DNA of 6,001 nucleotides from contig JACPSF010000292.1 of assembly GCA_016193385.1 (NCBI GenBank), positions 1 through 6,001 on the forward strand. Direction: 5' to 3'. The stretch comes from Deltaproteobacteria bacterium (GTDB taxonomy: Bacteria > Desulfobacterota_B > Binatia > UBA9968). The notes beneath the pieces were generated by a model. It saw nothing but the letters and a program-made list of their open reading frames with translations, was not told the DNA's origin and ran no database searches. Position 1 is the first letter of the stretch, and each line of letters starts with the position of its first letter. The translations under genes were made by a program, and so were the position numbers. Of the stretch, positions 1-3,726 are shown piece after piece.

Positions 1-307
1 ACATGCATGATGAACGGAGTAGAGTCCGCTCTTTTACCGGGCAGGTGCAGGATTTCATCAACCATGCAAAAACCTTTCTGGCAAATTGACCTTCAAAGCG
101 GTCCTACTTCTTCTCCGGCTCTTTCGTTTTCTGATCGGTCGAACTTGCCCCTTGCTGACCCGTCGGAGCGCTTGTCGCCGATGGTGGACCAGATTCGATC
201 ATCGCCTCTCTTTGAGTCGCGACCCCACAGCCGGTCGATCGTAACCTGGTTCCAAACTGGCTCGCCACACCTTTTGCGCCGTTCGAAATCGCCCAAAAAC
301 CTACAAA
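1..307. other. No convincing gene; open frame in phase behind the PEGA-like gene
   Basis: I see no RNA gene, mobile element or ORF with a good start here. On the minus strand the phase of the upstream PEGA-like gene stays open past its TAG (310-308) for 67 codons to a second TAG (106-104). The conceptual peptide ends in a charged tail (TKEPEKK) similar in style to the tail of the gene before it (EKSEEKPE). It has no ATG near its beginning and no ribosome binding site that I can identify. It could be a decayed extension or a duplicated 3' end, or chance. The long plus-strand open frame here is low-complexity and looks like a shadow. Confidence 0.4.
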
Positions 308-727
308 CTACTCCGGCTTCTCCTCGCTCTTCTCTGGCCGGGTCCCATCAATTGGGGACGATCCTGGTCTCAAAGCTACATTCACCGTTTCAGGATAAAG
401 TTTATACAGAGCGCCAGTTGCAGCGTCTATGCCGCCGCCAATTAAACCACCAAAGATGATATTACCCGCCACAGCAGGCCCAACACCGGAGGTCAACGTC
501 ACCGTCTCAGAAATATAACCCTCCTTTTCTATGGCGATCACATGGTTTGTATCTCGCCTTAAGGTAAATGTGCCAGGCGTTATGATCGTCTGCCCGCTTG
601 TGGAAGCCTTCGCCCCTGACGGTGAGCTGATGACCTGAACCTCTTGGTGCTTGCCGGATATGATAGTGGCAGACGCGGTGGGTAAGACAGCCGCCAGTCC
701 AAGTGCTAGTATGATTCCTGCTTTCAT
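308..727 (-). CDS. Small exported PEGA-like protein with glycine-rich hydrophobic segment
   Basis: A 139-residue predicted exported protein. The N-terminus is a typical Sec signal peptide: Lys at position 2, a hydrophobic core at about 4-15, and an Ala-X-Ala type site (TASA) near residue 20. There is no lipobox Cys. Residues about 28-78 read like a PEGA-type surface domain: VQVISSPSGAK, then TPGTFTLRRD, then an IEKEGY turn. Residues about 82-108 are a Gly/Ala-rich hydrophobic stretch (GNIIFGGLIGGGIDAATG) that could be a membrane-associated glycine zipper, as in many small envelope proteins. The tail is charged (EKSEEKPE). I chose the ATG at 727 because GGAGG lies about 6 nt upstream and the signal peptide starts exactly there. 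A longer frame from a TTG at 778 would only translate a hairpin belonging to repeat R1. Its promoter probably lies within R1. The molecular role is unknown; an envelope location is inferred. Confidence 0.8.
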   Translation of the reverse strand: MKAGIILALGLAAVLPTASATIISGKHQEVQVISSPSGAKASTSGQTIITPGTFTLRRDTNHVIAIEKEGYISETVTLTSGVGPAVAGNIIFGGLIGGGIDAATGALYKLYPETVNVALRPGSSPIDGTRPEKSEEKPE

Positions 728-739
728 GTCAGCCTCCAA

Positions 740-775
740 TAATAAAGCCAGGCCGGAGTTCGTCCGGTCCTGGCT
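740..775 (-). terminator. Hairpin with T-rich tail in leader of the PEGA-like gene (R1)
   Basis: On the minus strand, AGCCAGGACCGGA pairs with TCCGGCCTGGCT (one bulged base, 5-nt loop). The stem runs directly into TTTATTATT. This has the form of a rho-independent terminator or attenuator. It sits between the proposed R1 minus promoter and the ATG at 727, so it would either end a short transcript or tune expression of the PEGA-like gene. The equivalent hairpin in R2 is conserved with altered stem bases. Confidence 0.6.
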
Positions 776-837
776 CAATGATGATGACCCAAAGTTGCCG
801 CCAGGGAGAACCCTCCGCGGCTTGCACTAAAACGAGA
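740..837 (-). ncRNA. Candidate ~97-nt structured RNA or attenuated leader (R1)
   Basis: The proposed minus promoter at 843-869 would start transcription near 836. The hairpin and T-rich tail would end it near 740. Between them are a stem-loop GGG-TTCT-CCC and the repeat's most conserved core (TTTAGTGCAAGC on this strand). R2 gives an RNA of almost the same length. The same stretch can also be read as short open frames, but none has a convincing start. It could instead be simply the 5' UTR of the PEGA-like gene. No known RNA family is recognised. Confidence 0.3.
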
Positions 838-842
838 GGGAG

Positions 843-869
843 CCTATAAGCCTGGCTGGAGGCTGTCAA
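843..869 (-). promoter_or_regulatory. Divergent minus-strand promoter in R1
   Basis: On the minus strand, TTGACA (869-864) and TATAGG (848-843) are separated by 15 nt. The -35 box is perfect but the spacer is short. The spacer is occupied by an inverted repeat, AGCCT/AGGCT, which could be an operator. The equivalent elements recur in R2 (15-nt spacer) and R3 (16-nt spacer). It faces the PEGA-like gene and is divergent from the lysR remnant. Confidence 0.5.
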
Positions 870-917
870 TTAAGAAAAGTTTAAGCTGGAGGTTAAGAAA
901 AACTTAAGGTCGTATTC

Positions 918-939
918 ATGGACCTTAGGAGTCTCGAAT
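918..939 (+). pseudogene. Truncated lysR start in R1
   Basis: The ATG at 918 is followed by codons for MDLRSLE, identical at protein level to the first seven residues of the intact LysR at 3688. The match then ends abruptly. The frame continues with unrelated codons to a TAG at about 1020, inside the oppositely oriented antitoxin gene. This is a lysR 5' fragment left at a recombination junction, not a functional gene. Confidence 0.75.
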
Positions 940-943
940 GGCA

Positions 944-956
944 GGGGACGGTCTCC
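944..956. repeat. REP-like palindrome at the R1 breakpoint
   Basis: GGGGACGGTCTCC is a near-perfect palindrome followed by TTTT. It resembles the GGGGACNGTCCCC-type repeats that I recall as scattered copies in genomes with REP-associated tyrosine transposases. It lies 4-5 nt beyond the end of R1 homology. A single copy is visible in the window, so assignment as a REP element is tentative. Confidence 0.3.
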
Positions 957-1007
957 TTTTCGGGGGCTATGGCCATCCGTGTCGTTGGAAGCGGAGGTTA
1001 CCCATCC

Positions 1008-1256
1008 CTAGGCTACCTTTAGCTCACGCACAGGGATTCTGAGCATTTCCTTCGGTTTTTTCTTTGAGCGGGCTACTCGCTCCATGGCCTTGACAATCCG
1101 CGCCTTGAAGTATTGCTCTCCACACGCCTCGCAGACTCCGGCGGGAACATTTTTTATGACGGTCACCAGGTTCTCTCCCCATCTATAATCTACACTGATT
1201 TTTCGCTCTGACACTTTCCCGCCACAAAAATGGCACCTATGATAAACTCTAGCCAT
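1008..1256 (-). CDS. YgiT/MqsA-type zinc-finger antitoxin-like protein
   Basis: An 82-residue protein with two CxxC knuckles (C8/C11 in CHFCGG and C42/C45 in CEACGE), the N-terminal zinc-binding arrangement of YgiT/MqsA-type antitoxin proteins. It lacks the C-terminal HTH of full-length MqsA, which is usual for the short form paired with DUF4258-type toxins. The tail is basic (RSKKKPKE), then MLRIPVREL. In that family the protein is the antitoxin of a type II TA pair. The ATG at 1256 is supported by AAGGAG 5 nt upstream. The expected toxin lies immediately upstream on the same strand, with only 2 nt between its stop and this start, but only its C-terminus survives (1259-1360). This is therefore probably an orphan antitoxin, and its own promoter is unclear. 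The assignment to the family is firm; activity is inferred. Confidence 0.85.
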   Translation of the reverse strand: MARVYHRCHFCGGKVSERKISVDYRWGENLVTVIKNVPAGVCEACGEQYFKARIVKAMERVARSKKKPKEMLRIPVRELKVA

Positions 1257-1258
1257 TT

Positions 1259-1360
1259 TTACTCCTTTCGTTTCCGATAGCCTTCAGTCCATTTCTCTGG
1301 ACGCTTCGAAGGATCGTAAACCGTAATGATCAGAACCTCATCGGGGTCGGGTCCCCAAAA
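1259..1360 (-). pseudogene. C-terminal remnant of a DUF4258-like toxin
   Basis: This stretch encodes about 33 residues, including PDEVLIITVYDPSK and EKWTEGYRKRKE, then TAA. That pattern (hydrophobic strand, TVY, D/E-P, KW, basic end) is the C-terminus of DUF4258 proteins, the usual partner of short YgiT-type antitoxins. The frame remains open upstream to 1459, but that part is repeat R2 (hairpin and leader) and has no ATG, so the original N-terminal part of roughly two-thirds is missing. Spacing to the antitoxin gene is 2 nt, as in an intact operon. R2 has thus replaced the toxin's 5' part. A residual in-frame fusion peptide of up to 66 residues is conceivable but unlikely to be active. Confidence 0.7.
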
Positions 1361-1390
1361 AGCCAGCCCGGAGCTGCTCCCGGCCTGGCT
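1357..1390 (-). terminator. Intrinsic-terminator-like hairpin in R2
   Basis: On the minus strand AGCCAGGCCGGGAG pairs with CTCCGGGCTGGCT around a CAG loop and is followed by TTTT. It corresponds to the R1 hairpin. The inner stem differs between the two copies while pairing is kept, which favours selection on structure. It would end a transcript from the R2 minus promoter about 95 nt after its start. Confidence 0.6.
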
Positions 1391-1453
1391 CAATGAGGTA
1401 GGAACCAAAGGTGCCGCCCGGCTGGGGCCTCCGCGGCTTGCACTAAACCGAGA
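1357..1453 (-). ncRNA. Candidate ~96-nt structured RNA (R2)
   Basis: This is the R2 counterpart of the R1 candidate. It would run from a start near 1452 (7 nt after TATAGA) to the hairpin's T-run at 1357. An internal stem GCCC/GGGC replaces the GGG/CCC stem of R1 at a similar place. Here the RNA would end just before the DUF4258 remnant, so it is not the leader of an intact gene. That makes an independent small RNA, or a dead relic, the alternatives. Confidence 0.3.
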
Positions 1454-1458
1454 GGGAA

Positions 1459-1485
1459 TCTATAAGCCTCGCCGGAGGCTGTCAA
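1459..1485 (-). promoter_or_regulatory. Divergent minus-strand promoter in R2
   Basis: Minus-strand TTGACA (1485-1480) and TATAGA (1464-1459) are separated by 15 nt, with the inverted repeat AGCCT/AGGCT in the spacer. It is directed at the R2 hairpin and the toxin remnant. Conservation of both boxes with R1 and R3 is the main support; the short spacer is a weakness. Confidence 0.5.
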
Positions 1486-1619
1486 CTAAGAAGGCTTTAC
1501 GCTGGAGGTTTAGAAAGACTAAAGGTCACTTTCGGGAATTTCGCCGCCGACGCCGGAGTAAATCTTCAGGCCAGACCGTATTTGCAAAATATCGCCGATT
1601 CACTTACCCTAAAATCCTT

Positions 1620-1838
1620 ATGCTTGACCGTATAAAAGTTGACCCGAAGGTGTGCGGAGGCAAACCGACAATTCGGGGGATGCGGATCACCGTGGACTTT
1701 GTGCTGAAGCTTCTCGGTGACGGATACGCTGCCGACGACATCGTCCGTGAATACCCAGAGTTAGAGAAAGAAGATGTCTATCAAGCAGCTAAGTATGGAG
1801 CTTGGCTCGCCAGCGAGAAGACATCCGTGGTCGGATGA
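1620..1838 (+). CDS. DUF433 family antitoxin
   Basis: A 72-residue DUF433 (COG2442) protein, a small winged-helix/HTH-like family typically encoded upstream of DUF5615 PIN-like toxins and predicted to be their antitoxin. The signature CGGKPTIRGMRITV is at residues 12-25. It is followed by helices containing LLGDGYAADDIVREYPEL (about 31-48) and the usual C-terminal EDVYQAAKYG segment. The start is the ATG at 1620, opening MLDRIKVDPKVCGG as in the family. The reading frame is open much further upstream, but that part is repeat R2 and basic low-complexity sequence. No clear Shine-Dalgarno precedes the ATG, and a TAAAAT at 1610-1615 lies very close, so a leaderless message is possible. The stop overlaps the next start (ATGA at 1835-1838), indicating translational coupling. 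It occupies the place where the lysR body would follow R2. Confidence 0.88.
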   Translation: MLDRIKVDPKVCGGKPTIRGMRITVDFVLKLLGDGYAADDIVREYPELEKEDVYQAAKYGAWLASEKTSVVG

Positions 1839-2206
1839 AGCTTCTGGCCGACCTTCATATCTCGCCTCGCACCATTGAGTTTCTGCGCTCTTTAGGCCAC
1901 GACGTCGTGCGTGTCAACGAGATCCTGCCGATCACCGCGGCGGATGAAGAAATCATCACGGGGTCGATCGAGGAAAGGCGGGTTATCGTGACGCAAGATC
2001 TCGATCTTTCAGCGCTCATTGCTCTTTCAGGAAAGAGTCTGCCATCGTTGATTTCCCTCCGGCTGCATTCTTCCCGCATTGAATATGTGAATGCCCTTCT
2101 GGAAAAGGTCCTACCCACACTGGAAGAAGAAGTGCTACAAGGTGTAATCATCTCAGTGCAGGACGAACGTATTCGGCGGCGACCGCTTCCAATCAGCCAG
2201 GAGTAA
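1835..2206 (+). CDS. DUF5615 PIN-like toxin
   Basis: A 123-residue PIN-like protein of the DUF5615 (COG4634) type, the predicted ribonuclease toxin partner of DUF433 proteins. It opens MKLLADLHIS, with the first acidic residue at D6, where many members have DEN or DQN. The central VTQDLDLSAL (D55, D57) matches the family's T-x-D-x-D motif. E38/E39 in the ADEEI helix is another acidic position, and ERRVIVTQD is the usual beta strand before the motif. The length is normal and the gene looks intact. I prefer the ATG at 1835, which overlaps the antitoxin stop, over an in-frame ATG at 1802 that would lie inside the antitoxin gene. Toxicity and RNA cleavage are inferred from the family. Confidence 0.88.
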   Translation: MKLLADLHISPRTIEFLRSLGHDVVRVNEILPITAADEEIITGSIEERRVIVTQDLDLSALIALSGKSLPSLISLRLHSSRIEYVNALLEKVLPTLEEEVLQGVIISVQDERIRRRPLPISQE

Positions 2207-2312
2207 AGGTTCCGGGCTGGGGCCAAAGAGATCACCCTCGCCTTGCTTGTGGTTGGACCTTTTGCGAAGCCTGAAAATATGAGTGTGGCTGGACTCGTCG
2301 GAAATTGAATTG

Positions 2313-2582
2313 TCAGTCGCAAACCGCGCCGATAATAAACAGGCCTGTGTCCAGGAGGATGTCGTTACAACGTTCCCCCATTCTTAGCTCAATGCGGGCA
2401 ACCTCCTCCTCTTTTAGCGTAGCGGGTGGGTAGACACGGACATGGGCGTCTTCGTCCTCATGCCGCTCAAAGGATATTTCGACACGCGCCTGGGGGGACA
2501 ATTCTTTAATCAGAGCAGTCAGTTCTGAGAGTTTGATTTCCAAGAGATCCTGGTCGTTAGGTGTTTTCCTTTTCCGAGGCAT
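2313..2582 (-). CDS. Unrecognised small acidic protein, possible TA-pair member
   Basis: An 89-residue protein I cannot assign. It starts with a basic segment (PRKRKTP), followed by a leucine-rich probable helix (LLEIKLSELTALIKEL), a strand-like VEISFERHEDEDAHVRVYPP, and a second helix (EEEVARIELRMGERCNDILLDTG) ending in a hydrophobic FIIGAVCD. There is no signal peptide or membrane segment. The ATG at 2582 overlaps the end of an upstream minus-strand frame by 26 nt, with GGGAGG about 8 nt before it. Two tiny overlapping genes in an area otherwise made of TA modules suggest a TA-like pair, but no family evidence supports that. The lower stop is 106 nt from the DUF5615 toxin gene, which converges on it. 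Confidence 0.65.
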   Translation of the reverse strand: MPRKRKTPNDQDLLEIKLSELTALIKELSPQARVEISFERHEDEDAHVRVYPPATLKEEEVARIELRMGERCNDILLDTGLFIIGAVCD

Positions 2583-2691
2583 TGAGCACCTCCCTCATTA
2601 ACAGATCCAAGAATTCCTGGGCTAGGCGAACGGCCCGCCCTTCCGCCTGCCGCTGACTCACTCCTGGCTGCCGATATTCTCCACCAAACAA
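2557..2691 (-). CDS. Unrecognised small protein, 5' end probably replaced by repeat R3
   Basis: An open frame on the minus strand encoding RQPGVSQRQAEGRAVRLAQ, then an amphipathic helix (EFLDLLMREVLNASEKENT) and TAA at 2559-2557, overlapping the next gene by 26 nt. There is no upstream in-frame ATG. A TTG at 2691 gives 44 residues, and the frame stays open to 2787 (76 residues), where its first part is repeat R3 sequence (the block CCCAAAGATGCCGCC on the other strand). I think the original N-terminus was cut off by R3, as happened to the DUF4258-like toxin at R2. The R3 minus promoter would transcribe it directly, because R3 lacks the hairpin. It could be a remnant or still be made from TTG. 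Function is unknown. Confidence 0.4.
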   Translation of the reverse strand: MFGGEYRQPGVSQRQAEGRAVRLAQEFLDLLMREVLNASEKENT

Positions 2692-2786
2692 CCTTGAGCG
2701 CGCAACTTCCCCGCTGAAACGCGCGTTACGACCCAAAGATGCCGCCGCATCGAACTGACCGTCCCTTGCGCTAAATCGGGAGACCT

Positions 2787-2814
2787 TCTATAAGCTTGCG
2801 CTGAGAGCTGTCAA
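2787..2814 (-). promoter_or_regulatory. Divergent minus-strand promoter in R3
   Basis: Minus-strand TTGACA (2814-2809) and TATAGA (2792-2787) are separated by 16 nt, the best spacing of the copies. The dyad AGCT...AGCT is in the spacer. It would transcribe the small gene pair ending at 2313. Confidence 0.55.
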
Positions 2815-2862
2815 TTAAGAAAGGTTTAGACTGGAGATTTAAAAGGACTAAAGGTCACTTTT

Positions 2863-2901
2863 GTGGACCTCAGGAGCCTTGAAGCCTTCTTCCTCGTAGC
2901 G
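2863..2901 (+). pseudogene. Truncated lysR start in R3
   Basis: GTG at 2863 is followed by codons giving VDLRSLEAFFLVA, against MDLRSLESFCLVA in the intact LysR. Nucleotide similarity continues through these 13 codons and then stops. The frame ends at a TGA (2917-2919). The remnant differs from the intact gene at residues 8 and 10 and in the start codon, so it derives from a diverged paralogue or an old duplication. Confidence 0.8.
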
Positions 2902-2929
2902 TTGACTCCAGGCAATTGATGTGTAAGAT
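2902..2929 (+). promoter_or_regulatory. Putative vapBC promoter
   Basis: TTGACT (2902-2907) and TAAGAT (2924-2929) are separated by 16 nt and lie 31 nt before the vapB start. A direct repeat TGTGTAA occurs at 2920-2926 and 2932-2938, over and just after the -10 box, where a VapB or VapBC autorepressor could bind. The promoter begins exactly where the lysR remnant of R3 ends. Confidence 0.5.
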
Positions 2930-2960
2930 TGTGTGTAAAACTTAGACCCTGGGAGGGGAC

Positions 2961-3161
2961 ATGCCAACGAACCTGGCCATTGATGACAAGCTCCTGGAAA
3001 GAGCCCTTCGGCTCGGTAAGCATGGCACCAAGCGGGAAACGGTCAATGAAGCCCTCGAAGAGTACATTCAACGCCGCAAGCGCCTTCGTGCTTTGAAATT
3101 ATTTGGGACCATTGATTTCGATCCCAGGTACAACTATAAGAAGGCGCGGGCCAGGCGGTGA
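2961..3161 (+). CDS. vapB: VapB-family antitoxin
   Basis: A 66-residue VapB-type antitoxin. Residues 2-40 form the ribbon-helix-helix DNA-binding part: the strand TNLAID, then helices DKLLERALRLG and KRETVNEALEEYIQRRK. The C-terminal part (LKLFGTIDFDPRYNYKKARARR) matches the toxin-binding tails of VapB/DUF2191 proteins. The ATG at 2961 has GGGAGGGG just upstream, a strong site with short spacing. It overlaps vapC by 4 nt (GTGA). The expected job is to neutralise VapC and autorepress the operon. The gene looks complete and follows its own promoter at the end of R3. Confidence 0.9.
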   Translation: MPTNLAIDDKLLERALRLGKHGTKRETVNEALEEYIQRRKRLRALKLFGTIDFDPRYNYKKARARR

Positions 3162-3586
3162 TCCTGCTCGACACAAGCGTTCTTTCGCTCGCTTATCGCC
3201 GTCGCCGCAGGACTGAAGCCGAACCGCGTGCGGTCGCAGTCTTGCGTGGAATGATTCGTGAGGATGTTCCAGTCGCCATTCCCGGCATCGTCCTTCAAGA
3301 GGTTCTCACCGGGGTTCGAACTGATACACAGTTTGTAAGGTTAGAGAGGGCGCTTAAGGCTTTCCCAATCATCAGCGCGGAGCCCCAGCACCACATTTTA
3401 GCTGCTCGAATCGCTAATGCCTGTCGCCGCAAGGGAGTGGCTGCCTCGACCGTCGATTGCCTCATAGCTGCGCTTGCCGCGCACAATGATGCGTTTCTTT
3501 TTACGCTTGACGCGGACTTCACAAGGATGGCTCCCGTATGCGGGATGAAGCTATTCGAGGTTCCAGACGGAGTGACACCAAATTAA
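3158..3586 (+). CDS. vapC: VapC PIN-domain ribonuclease toxin
   Basis: A 142-residue PIN-domain endoribonuclease toxin. The acidic active-site residues are all visible: D5 in MILLDTSVL, E48 in LQEVLTG, D100 in STVDCLIAA, and D118/D120 in TLDADF. The length is normal for VapC. The protein is expected to cleave RNA in a Mg2+-dependent way when free of VapB. The start is a GTG at 3158 overlapping the vapB stop, so translation is coupled and the weak start may keep toxin below antitoxin. An RRRRR stretch at 14-18 is unusual but compatible with RNA binding. No terminator is visible after the stop; repeat R4 begins 15 nt later, so vapBC transcripts may read into the lysR leader. Confidence 0.93.
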   Translation: MILLDTSVLSLAYRRRRRTEAEPRAVAVLRGMIREDVPVAIPGIVLQEVLTGVRTDTQFVRLERALKAFPIISAEPQHHILAARIANACRRKGVAASTVDCLIAALAAHNDAFLFTLDADFTRMAPVCGMKLFEVPDGVTPN

Positions 3587-3600
3587 TGGTGCACAAGTTT

Positions 3601-3726
3601 CGCTTGCACTAAACTAAAAAGCCAACTGCAAGCTGTCAGTTGAGAAAGCTTTAAGCCGGAGATTTAAAAGGACTAAAGGTCACTTTTATGGACCTCAGGA
3701 GTCTTGAATCCTTTTGTCTGGTCGCC
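3601..3726 (+). repeat. Repeat copy R4 (leader and start of the intact lysR)
   Basis: This copy starts at CGCTTGCACTAAA, directly after vapBC. It lacks the hairpin and the block around it. The minus-strand promoter is degraded (CTGACA, no good TATAGR box). The lysR-side part is well kept: GCTGTCAGTTGAG, TTTA-N11-TAAA and the 30-base block identical to R3. Unlike the others, its lysR start continues into a full-length gene, so this may be the parental copy. Confidence 0.8.
3650..3668 (+). promoter_or_regulatory. TTTA-N11-TAAA dyad upstream of lysR
   Basis: TTTA (3650-3653), 11 nt, TAAA (3665-3668), about 20 nt before the lysR ATG. It recurs perfectly in R3, with one change in R2, and imperfectly in R1. 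The dyad has the size of LysR-type binding boxes (about 15 bp, T-N11-A core), although the T and A here are offset. An autoregulatory operator is the likely role; an AT-rich promoter element is the alternative. Confidence 0.4.

Larger units (their letters stand above)
746..939 (+). repeat. Repeat copy R1 (divergent leader plus lysR start)
   Basis: The most complete copy of a four-copy repeat (others at 1357-1532, 2729-2901 and 3601-3726). In order on the plus strand it has a GC-rich hairpin (746-775), a block around CCCAAAGTTGCCGCC, the core GGCTTGCACTAAA, CTATAAGCC, a dyad AGCCT/AGGCT (849-864), GCTGTCAATTAAG, a TTTA-N11 element (880-894), an AAGGTC leader, and the first seven codons of a lysR gene (from 918). 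The sequence matches R2 over nearly its full length and matches R3 and R4 over the lysR-proximal part. Homology stops at about 939, next to a GGGGACGGTCTCC palindrome. Confidence 0.85.
1357..1532 (+). repeat. Repeat copy R2
   Basis: This copy matches R1 from the hairpin's T-run to the leader. Shared elements are the hairpin (1361-1390), CCGCGGCTTGCACTAAA, GAGAGGGA, CTATAAGCCT, dyad AGCCT/AGGCT, CTGTCAA, TTTA-N11-TAGA (1496-1514) and ACTAAAGGTCACTTT. Homology to R3 and R4 stops at 1532, exactly where the lysR ATG would follow, so no lysR codons remain. On its left it cuts the DUF4258-like toxin gene; on its right lies the DUF433/DUF5615 pair. Confidence 0.85.
2729..2901 (+). repeat. Repeat copy R3
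   Basis: This copy lacks the left hairpin; homology begins at CGACCCAAAGATGCCGCC. It then has TTGCGCTAAA, TCTATAAGC, a dyad AGCT/AGCT, GCTGTCAATTAAG and TTTA-N11-TAAA (2825-2843). A 30-base block (2833-2862) is identical to R4 (3658-3687). It ends with 13 codons of a lysR start (2863-2901) and then meets the vapBC promoter directly. Confidence 0.85.

Noticed and set aside
11..42. Terminator from CGGA-GTAGAG-TCCG plus CTCTTTTA
   Set aside because: The stem is only four base pairs, too weak to call.
7..459. Long plus-strand open frame
   Set aside because: It is opposite the PEGA-like gene and its 3' flank, has no domain, and has Ser/Arg/Pro-rich shadow-like composition.
746..1390. Integron attC sites
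   Set aside because: The repeats are larger, include a promoter and lysR codons, and lack visible attC core sites; no integrase is present in the window.
1326..1619. N-terminal extension of the DUF433 frame
   Set aside because: The extra 98 codons translate repeat R2 and basic low-complexity sequence; the family start fits the ATG at 1620.
2207..2240. Possible fifth repeat fragment (GGGCTGGGGCC shared with R2)
   Set aside because: Only about a dozen bases match, and flanking blocks of the repeat are absent.
1855..2322. Minus-strand open frame over the DUF5615 gene
   Set aside because: It is a Ser/Arg-rich shadow of a well-supported toxin gene.
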